The notes beneath the pieces were generated by a model. That model was not told the origin of the DNA. It saw only the letters and a program-made list of their open reading frames with translations, and did no database searches. 10,472 nucleotides of DNA from Gammaproteobacteria bacterium (GTDB lineage Bacteria > Pseudomonadota > Gammaproteobacteria > UBA5335 > SLRW01): contig SLLK01000366.1 of assembly GCA_007134115.1 (NCBI GenBank), forward strand, positions 1 through 10,472, given 5' to 3'. Numbering within the stretch: the stretch's first letter is position 1; every line of letters starts with the position of its first letter. Shown piece after piece: positions 5,871 through 10,472 of the stretch. The position numbers and the translations under genes are program-made.

Positions 5871-6734
5871 TTGGAAAAACGCACCCAAAGTCTGCTTGCG
5901 TTGCACGTCGGGATGCTGGTGCTCGGCGGCACGGCGCTGTTCGCCAAGCTGATTGATCTGCCGGCGCTGGATATCACGGCGTGGCGCAGCGTTTTTGCCG
6001 CCGCCGCCCTGTTGTTGCTGCTACTGGTCACCGGGCTGGATTTCCGCCTGCGCCGCTGGCGTGACTACGCTGTGGTTGCAGGGCTGGGCGTGCTGTTCGC
6101 CCTGCACTGGGTCACCTATTTCCACGCCATGCAGGTGTCCACCATCGCGGTGGGTATTGTTGCCCTGTTTACCTTTCCGGTAATCACGGTGTTTCTGGAG
6201 CCGCTGGTGCAGGGTGGACGTCCGCGCCGCGCCGATATAGCGGGTGCCTTGCTGGCGCTGTTCGGCGTTTATCTCATGGTCCCGGGTTTCTCCCTGGACA
6301 GCGAAGTCACCCTGGGGGTGTGCTGGGGGGTGGTTTCGGCGGTGTTGTACGCCACCCGTAACGTGTTGCAGCGACAGTATTTCCGGCACTATCCCGGCAA
6401 GGTGGCCATCTTCTGGCAGATTCTTGTGGTGTGGCTGCTCACCATGCCGTTTACGTCCGGCGAAGCGCTGAGCCTCGGCTGGCCGCAATGGGCCCTGATC
6501 ATCCTGCTCGGGGTGGTCTTTACGGCACTGCCACACACCCTGTTTGCCAACAGTCTGCGGCATTTCCAGGCCACTACCGTGAGTCTGATCAATTGTCTGC
6601 AGGTGTTTTACGCGGTCGCCCTGGCCGCGGTGGTCCTGCATGAAATCCCCGAGTTGACGACCGTCGCCGGCGGTCTGCTGATTATAGGCGCGGCGGTGTG
6701 GGAATCCCTGCACGCCCTGCGTCGCCCGGCCTGA
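5871..6734 (+). CDS. EamA/DMT-family transporter (10-TM exporter)
   Basis: This is an inner-membrane drug/metabolite transporter with two EamA repeats of five helices. Using the TTG at 5871 the protein is 287 residues. GGGAAGG at 5857-5863 lies 7 nt upstream, and residues 1-7 form a short charged N-terminus before the first helix. An in-frame ATG at 5784 would start inside the bfr terminator stem and add 29 residues unlike the family, so I reject it. Hydrophobic segments lie near 8-26, 36-55, 66-82, 91-110, 122-138, 147-162, 177-193, 205-223, 235-257 and 262-279. The glycine-rich turn between helices 1 and 2 and the PLVQGGRPRRADIAGALLALFGVYLM-type link to the second repeat are typical. Family members export amino acids, nucleotides or drugs; the substrate here cannot be predicted. 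It appears to be a single-gene unit converging on hemJ. Confidence 0.9.
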   Translation: MEKRTQSLLALHVGMLVLGGTALFAKLIDLPALDITAWRSVFAAAALLLLLLVTGLDFRLRRWRDYAVVAGLGVLFALHWVTYFHAMQVSTIAVGIVALFTFPVITVFLEPLVQGGRPRRADIAGALLALFGVYLMVPGFSLDSEVTLGVCWGVVSAVLYATRNVLQRQYFRHYPGKVAIFWQILVVWLLTMPFTSGEALSLGWPQWALIILLGVVFTALPHTLFANSLRHFQATTVSLINCLQVFYAVALAAVVLHEIPELTTVAGGLLIIGAAVWESLHALRRPA

Positions 6735-6765
6735 ATCGGGCGCGCGCGGCCGCCGCAGCCCGTAC

Positions 6766-7188
6766 TCAGAACGGTTTGACCACGGCGAGAATCAGAATGG
6801 CCACCAGCAGCACTGCGGGAATCTCGTTGATCAAACGATAAAAACGGTCGCTGCGGCCGTTGAGTCCGTGGCGAAAATCCTGCATCAGCTGCCAGCACCA
6901 CACGTGAAACACCACCAGGGCGAGCACCAGCAGAAGCTTCAGCCACAGCCAGCCGCTGCCAGGCGGCAAGGGCCACCACCAGCCCAGCATCAGCCATACG
7001 CCCAGCACAATGGTGCCTGCCGCACCCATGGTCATGATGGCGAACAGCCGCTTTTCCATGGTGCAGAAACGCAGCCGTCCGGCGGTATCACTGGTGGTGG
7101 CGTGGTAGACATACAGCCGTGGCAGGTAGAGCAGGCCAGCGAACCAACTGACCATGAAAAACAGGTGAAAAGCCTTGATCCATAGCAT
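6766..7188 (-). CDS. hemJ: Protoporphyrinogen IX oxidase HemJ
   Basis: HemJ performs the six-electron oxidation of protoporphyrinogen IX to protoporphyrin IX, the penultimate step of heme synthesis, in the inner membrane. The 140-residue protein has about four hydrophobic helices (near 8-22, 50-70, 80-102 and 122-138) and the family's conserved blocks: WIKAFHLFFMVSWFAGLLYLPRLYVYH (H8, R24, H29), the ME.R segment at 44-47, WLKLLL (K84) and the C-terminal FYRLINEIPAVLL...VVKPF. Length matches the family (about 140-150). AAGGAG at 7196-7201, 7 nt upstream, supports the start. It follows the CLC gene by 44 bp on the same strand, so the two may be cotranscribed; 31 bp separate its 3' end from the convergent DMT gene. 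I recall hemJ next to argC in pseudomonads; here the CLC gene lies between them. Confidence 0.92.
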   Translation of the reverse strand: MLWIKAFHLFFMVSWFAGLLYLPRLYVYHATTSDTAGRLRFCTMEKRLFAIMTMGAAGTIVLGVWLMLGWWWPLPPGSGWLWLKLLLVLALVVFHVWCWQLMQDFRHGLNGRSDRFYRLINEIPAVLLVAILILAVVKPF

Positions 7189-7215
7189 GAGGGGTCTCCT
7201 TGGCGCGCCGAGGCA

Positions 7216-7236
7216 AATAAATCCGCGTTTCCTTAA
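7216..7236. repeat. 21-bp direct repeat, copy 1 (CLC 3' end)
   Basis: This copy matches 9047-9067 at 19 of 21 positions, with the 12-bp core GCGTTTCCTTAA identical. It includes the TAA stop codon (7233-7235) and last bases of the CLC gene and runs into the spacer before hemJ. Confidence 0.75.
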
Positions 7237-8993
7237 CGGTAGCTGCTTTCTATATCCTCGCGCGTGAGTACGCCGTAAACGCGGCTGCTGCCGGGTGTGT
7301 CGGGGTTCTCCACGAACACCGCTTCACCGTCATTATCATTAATGATTTCGAAAGCTTCCTGCAAGGTGGCGCGCAGATGCACCGGCCAGGCTTCGCGCCG
7401 AAGCCCGGGGATGGCCAGCAGATCGATTTTTTCGGGTTCTTCGTCATCCGCCGGAGCCGCCTCGTTCTCCGCCAGATAATGGGCCAGGTCGGCGGTAGGC
7501 AACAAAAAGGCGCTGTCCCGCTCGGGCTCGCGAATCAACAGCCAGCGCGGTTTGCGAGCGACCAGGTCGTGGCCCTGCCGGCGACTGACTTCACGCGAAA
7601 CCACCCGCACATTGCTCTCCATGGCGCTGGCTACGCCGACCCGGCGCAATGATTGCGCCACCGGGTCATTGCGGTAGTCCAGTCCGCGCAGACGCATCAG
7701 ACGCAGATAGACCGGCGGCTTGCGCATGACGCGTCGCGTTACCAGCATGGCCGTGACCACGGTGAGCATGCCCGGTAACAGAATGTTGGGGTTGGCCGTG
7801 AGTTCAAGCATGGAAATCAGTGCGGCCAGCGGCGCCTGCAGGGTGGCGCCCATCATGGTGGCCATGCCCAGCAGGGCGTAAAATCCGGGGTCCGATGTGT
7901 AGCCGGGGGCGAAGTGGGCGCCGATAATGCCCATGGCGATGCCGGCGGCGCCACCGATGACCAGCGTGGGGCCGATCAGCCCGGCGGGTACGCCGAAGCC
8001 GATGGCAGCGGTGGTGGCCACCAGCTTGGCCACCACCAGCGTGATGGCCAGGGCGATGCCCAGTTCGCCGATCAGGGCCTTGTTGAGTACGTCGTAGCCT
8101 ATACCCATGATTTCGGGCACGGCCGCGCCGCACAGGCCGGCGATGACACCGGCCGCGGCCAGGCGCTGCCAGCGGGGGCGCTGCGGCAAACGGCGGCCGA
8201 AGAACTCCAGCAGGGACACGAAAACGCCGGCCAGAATGCCGATGACCACGCCGAAGGCAATCAGGTAGGGGATTTCGACCAGTGAGCCGAGGTCCATGGG
8301 CGGGACCTCAAAGACCACGGCGGAGCCGAAGACCATGCGTGTGATGATGGTGGCGGCGACCGCGGCAAGAATCACCGGTGCGAAGCCGAAGATGGTGTAC
8401 TCCATCAGCACCACTTCCATGGCGAAAATGACGCCGGCCAGCGGGGTGTTGAAGGAGGCTGCAATGGCCGCCGCGGTACCGCAGGCAACCAGCGTGCGGA
8501 TGCTGTTATTGGGCAGCCCGAGGCGCTGGGCCAGCTGGCTGGCGCTGGCCGCGCCCAGGTGAATGCCGGGCCCTTCACGACCGACCGAGTTGCCCGAGAT
8601 AATGGCCATGGCGCCGCCGAAGAACTGGATGATGGCATTGCGCATGGGCAGATGGCCCTGATGATAGGCCAGGCGCTCCATGACGTGAATCACGCCGACC
8701 TGGTCGCCGGGGCGCATCAGGCGCCGGAAAATCAGCCAGAACAGCATCAGCCCGGCCAGTGGCAGTACCAGGCGTATATACCAGGGCAGAACCGAGTAGT
8801 CCTCGCTGCCGGCGCCCATCAACGCGCCCTGGCCCAGCTCGATGAGCAGTCTGAAGGCGATGATCACCAGCGCGGTGAGAATCCCGGTGATCAGGCCAAG
8901 CAGCGCCATCTGCACAATGGCGTCACCATGCGCCACGCGTAGCCGGAAGTTCTCCATGCCGCGGGCCACGCGTTGTCGGAAGGAGTAGCGCAT
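7233..8993 (-). CDS. CLC-family chloride channel/transporter with cytosolic C-terminal domain
   Basis: CLC proteins are dimeric inner-membrane anion channels or Cl-/H+ antiporters. The start at 8993 gives 586 residues; in-frame ATGs at 9080 and 9215 are possible but poorly supported, and no clear ribosome site precedes any of them. The membrane domain spans about 25-425. GNSVGREGP (134-142) holds the gating glutamate E140 (E148 of CLC-ec1). GFGVPAGLIGP (332-342) is the second filter loop, and Y429 in KPPVY aligns with Y445. Two departures: the proton glutamate E203 aligns with V194 (FAMEVV), and the first filter motif GSGIP is replaced by roughly QVGVI (98-102). The C-terminal ~145 residues are cytosolic, with an acidic linker (510-522) and what looks like half a CBS domain (about 525-584). 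The gene precedes hemJ and is divergent from argC. Confidence 0.92.
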   Translation of the reverse strand: MRYSFRQRVARGMENFRLRVAHGDAIVQMALLGLITGILTALVIIAFRLLIELGQGALMGAGSEDYSVLPWYIRLVLPLAGLMLFWLIFRRLMRPGDQVGVIHVMERLAYHQGHLPMRNAIIQFFGGAMAIISGNSVGREGPGIHLGAASASQLAQRLGLPNNSIRTLVACGTAAAIAASFNTPLAGVIFAMEVVLMEYTIFGFAPVILAAVAATIITRMVFGSAVVFEVPPMDLGSLVEIPYLIAFGVVIGILAGVFVSLLEFFGRRLPQRPRWQRLAAAGVIAGLCGAAVPEIMGIGYDVLNKALIGELGIALAITLVVAKLVATTAAIGFGVPAGLIGPTLVIGGAAGIAMGIIGAHFAPGYTSDPGFYALLGMATMMGATLQAPLAALISMLELTANPNILLPGMLTVVTAMLVTRRVMRKPPVYLRLMRLRGLDYRNDPVAQSLRRVGVASAMESNVRVVSREVSRRQGHDLVARKPRWLLIREPERDSAFLLPTADLAHYLAENEAAPADDEEPEKIDLLAIPGLRREAWPVHLRATLQEAFEIINDNDGEAVFVENPDTPGSSRVYGVLTREDIESSYR

Positions 8994-9314
8994 GGGCGAA
9001 TTATGCCAGAAGCCCGCCTGTGCGGGTATTTGTCGGGCGCGCGACGAATAGATCAGCGTTTCCTTAATCCTTAATTTCATGGGCTGGTTTGCGATATCCT
9101 GTGCGGCTGCGCCGGGCGGATGCTCCGGGCCCCGATTGGCTAAACCGCCATGTATAGTCCCCGCACTGTGTAGCGAAGGCCCGGAAACAGCCGCAATGGT
9201 AGGCAATGCAGCCACGGCAGGGTATGCTCGCGGATGGTGTCTGGAGCGCAGCGAACGGGTTGGCGTTTCCTCAAGGCGCCAGCCACTTCAGTTTTGCAGC
9301 CAGGGTAACGGGTC
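8994..9314. other. Intergenic region between the CLC gene and argC (321 bp, divergent)
   Basis: No convincing gene lies here. It holds a small hairpin (CCCGC 9013-9017 with GCGGG 9022-9026), the second 21-bp repeat copy (9047-9067), and an AT-richer TATAGT (9153-9158) followed by a GC-rich run. TATAGT could be a -10 for argC but lacks a well-spaced -35. A 7-bp stem with one wobble pair (9259-9265 with 9277-9283) lies 30 nt before argC. I see no clear ARG-box operator. Confidence 0.5.
9047..9067. repeat. 21-bp direct repeat, copy 2 (CLC 5' side)
   Basis: This copy has the same orientation as 7216-7236, with two mismatches and the identical core GCGTTTCCTTAA at 9056-9067. It lies 54 bp upstream of the chosen CLC start, so the two copies bracket the whole gene. 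Confidence 0.75.
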
Positions 9315-10349
9315 ATGATCAAGGCCGGCATCGTCGGAGGCACGGGTTACACCGGTGCGGAGCTGCTCCGCCTGTTGGCGGTGCACGGTGGCGTGGAGGT
9401 GACTGTCATTACCTCGCGGCAGGAAGCCGGACGCGCGGTTGCGGACCTGTACCCCAGCCTGCGTGAAGTGGTGTCACTGGAATATTCCGAGCCGTCGCTG
9501 GAGTTGCTGTCGGCCTGTGATGTGGTGTTCTTTGCCACACCGCACGCGGCGGCCATGCACGGCGTGCCTGAACTGCTTGAGGCCGGTGTGCGGGTGGTGG
9601 ATCTGTCGGCCGATTTTCGCCTGCGTGACGCGGATCTGTGGGCGCGCTGGTATGGTGAGGCGCACGCCTGCCCGGAGCTGATCGCCGAGGCTGTGTACGG
9701 CCTGCCCGAAATCAACCGACAGGCGCTGCGCGACGCTCGCCTGGTCGCGTGCCCCGGCTGTTATCCGACTTCCGTGTTGCTGGGTTTTCTGCCGCTGGTG
9801 GAAGCCGGGCTGATCGACCTGTCACGCCTGATCGCCAGTGCGGCCACCGGTGTCAGTGGCGCCGGGCGCAAGGCCAGCGTGGCCATGTTGCATGGCGAGA
9901 CCTCCGAGTCGTTCAAGGCCTATGGTGTGGCGGGGCATCGCCATTTGCCGGAGATCCGCGAAGTGCTGGCCACGGTGGCCGGCCAGCGCCCCGGGTTGAC
10001 CTTCGTGCCACACCTGGTTCCCATGAATCGCGGTATTCACGCGACGTTGTTCGGTTGGGTGCATGATCAGGGCGTGGATTTGCAGCAGCTCTACGAGCAG
10101 CGTTATGCCGATGAGCCCTTTGTGGATGTGTTGCCCGCCGGCAGTATGCCGGAGACGCGCACCGTGCGCGGCATCAATATGTGCCGGCTGGCCGTCCACC
10201 GTGCGCCTGAACTGGACGGCCAGGTGATCGTGCTGTCGGTGATTGATAACCTGGTCAAGGGCGCCGCCGGACAGGCTGTGCAGAATATGAATATAATGTT
10301 CGGTTTTGACGAGCGCGACGGGCTTGTGGGCGGAGGATGGTTGCCGTGA
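9315..10349 (+). CDS. argC: N-acetyl-gamma-glutamyl-phosphate reductase ArgC
   Basis: ArgC reduces N-acetylglutamyl phosphate with NADPH to N-acetylglutamate semialdehyde, the third step of arginine synthesis, in the cytosol. The 344-residue protein has the Rossmann motif GIVGGTGYTGAELLR (5-19), the substrate blocks FFATPHAAAM and VVDLSADFRL, the catalytic cysteine C149 in ACPGCYPTS, and the catalytic histidine region AGHRHLPEI (H208/H210). VPHLVPMNRGI (231-241) and the C-terminal NLVKGAAGQAVQNMNIMFGF are also diagnostic. Length fits the type-1 ArgC family (about 335-350). The ATG at 9315 begins directly at the first beta strand; an AGGG near 9301-9304 is only a modest ribosome site. The gene is followed after 82 bp by another gene on the same strand. 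Confidence 0.97.
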   Translation: MIKAGIVGGTGYTGAELLRLLAVHGGVEVTVITSRQEAGRAVADLYPSLREVVSLEYSEPSLELLSACDVVFFATPHAAAMHGVPELLEAGVRVVDLSADFRLRDADLWARWYGEAHACPELIAEAVYGLPEINRQALRDARLVACPGCYPTSVLLGFLPLVEAGLIDLSRLIASAATGVSGAGRKASVAMLHGETSESFKAYGVAGHRHLPEIREVLATVAGQRPGLTFVPHLVPMNRGIHATLFGWVHDQGVDLQQLYEQRYADEPFVDVLPAGSMPETRTVRGINMCRLAVHRAPELDGQVIVLSVIDNLVKGAAGQAVQNMNIMFGFDERDGLVGGGWLP

Positions 10350-10377
10350 TCGCAGGACATGGAGAAGCGGGCGTTGC

Positions 10378-10396
10378 CGCGCCACATAGTGGCGCG
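10378..10396 (+). other. Small hairpin between argC and the next gene
   Basis: CGCGCCAC (10378-10385) and GTGGCGCG (10389-10396) form a perfect 8-bp stem with a 3-nt loop. No T run follows, so it is probably not a terminator; it may stabilise the argC 3' end or modulate readthrough. Confidence 0.45.
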
Positions 10397-10431
10397 ATAG
10401 TGAGCGTGTGTGATCGTTCGGGAGGGCGGCA

Positions 10432-10472
10432 GTGAGCAAACGATCCACTATGGTGGTGCGCCCCTATGATCC
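10432..10472 (+). CDS. 5' end of a downstream gene, cut by the window edge
   Basis: A GTG at 10432 with a strong ribosome site (GGGAGGG at 10420-10426, 5 nt spacing) opens a frame reading MSKRSTMVVRPYD before the sequence ends. In pseudomonads I recall argC being followed by a small membrane-anchored coiled-coil protein and a bactofilin before erpA; a basic N-terminus containing VVRPY would suit that first protein (DUF6776-like). The 13 visible residues are too few to identify it. Confidence 0.6.
   Translation, partial: MSKRSTMVVRPYD

Noticed and set aside
7216..9067. Insertion sequence or composite transposon around the CLC gene
   Set aside because: The flanking repeats are short and direct, with no terminal inverted repeats, transposase or integrase.
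1..10472. A novel multi-gene defence or mobile system
   Set aside because: Every sizeable gene fits a known housekeeping, transport or iron-handling family; no clustered unknown genes, nucleases, ATPases or reverse transcriptases are present.

Overview
This is a GC-rich chromosomal window with a gammaproteobacterial look. The support is the close match of RppH, Bfd and Bfr to the E. coli proteins, the divergent HAD-phosphatase/rppH pair I recall from Pseudomonas, Fur-type operators, and argC with hemJ nearby. A sulfur- or halophile-type lineage such as Chromatiales is possible but only a guess. There are nine complete protein genes and one cut off at the right edge. I see no rRNA, tRNA, CRISPR array, transposase, phage gene or defence cassette.

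Layout. 1-317: non-coding array of about 2.5 tandem copies of a ~125-bp unit, each full unit holding two strong hairpins. 382-666 (-): small ABM-fold monooxygenase-like protein. 773-1474 (-): HAD-IB phosphatase, probably histidinol-phosphatase, divergent from 1632-2156 (+): RNA pyrophosphohydrolase rppH. 2295-2330: promoter overlapped by a perfect inverted repeat of Fur type, driving 2429-4744 (+), a FecA-like TonB-dependent receptor that ends in a terminator. 4836-4882: a second Fur-type operator overlapping a TTGACA promoter, driving 4916-5134 (+) bfd, followed by 5281-5745 (+) bfr and a strong terminator. 5871-6734 (+): EamA/DMT exporter with a TTG start. 6766-7188 (-) hemJ and 7233-8993 (-) a CLC chloride channel/transporter read leftward. 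9315-10349 (+) argC and 10432 onward a partial gene read rightward.

How they fit together. The centre is an iron-handling block: Fur-controlled uptake of a ferric chelate (receptor), a 2Fe-2S ferredoxin that releases stored iron (Bfd), and the heme-containing storage shell (Bfr). HemJ, nearby, makes protoporphyrin IX for heme. The flanks are housekeeping: mRNA 5'-end processing (RppH), histidine and arginine synthesis (HAD phosphatase, ArgC). No undescribed multi-gene system is evident. The points worth a second look are the hairpin-rich tandem array, a CLC protein lacking the proton glutamate and the usual GxGxP motif, a near-identical 21-bp direct repeat flanking that CLC gene, and the paired Fur operators with a structured bfd-bfr spacer.
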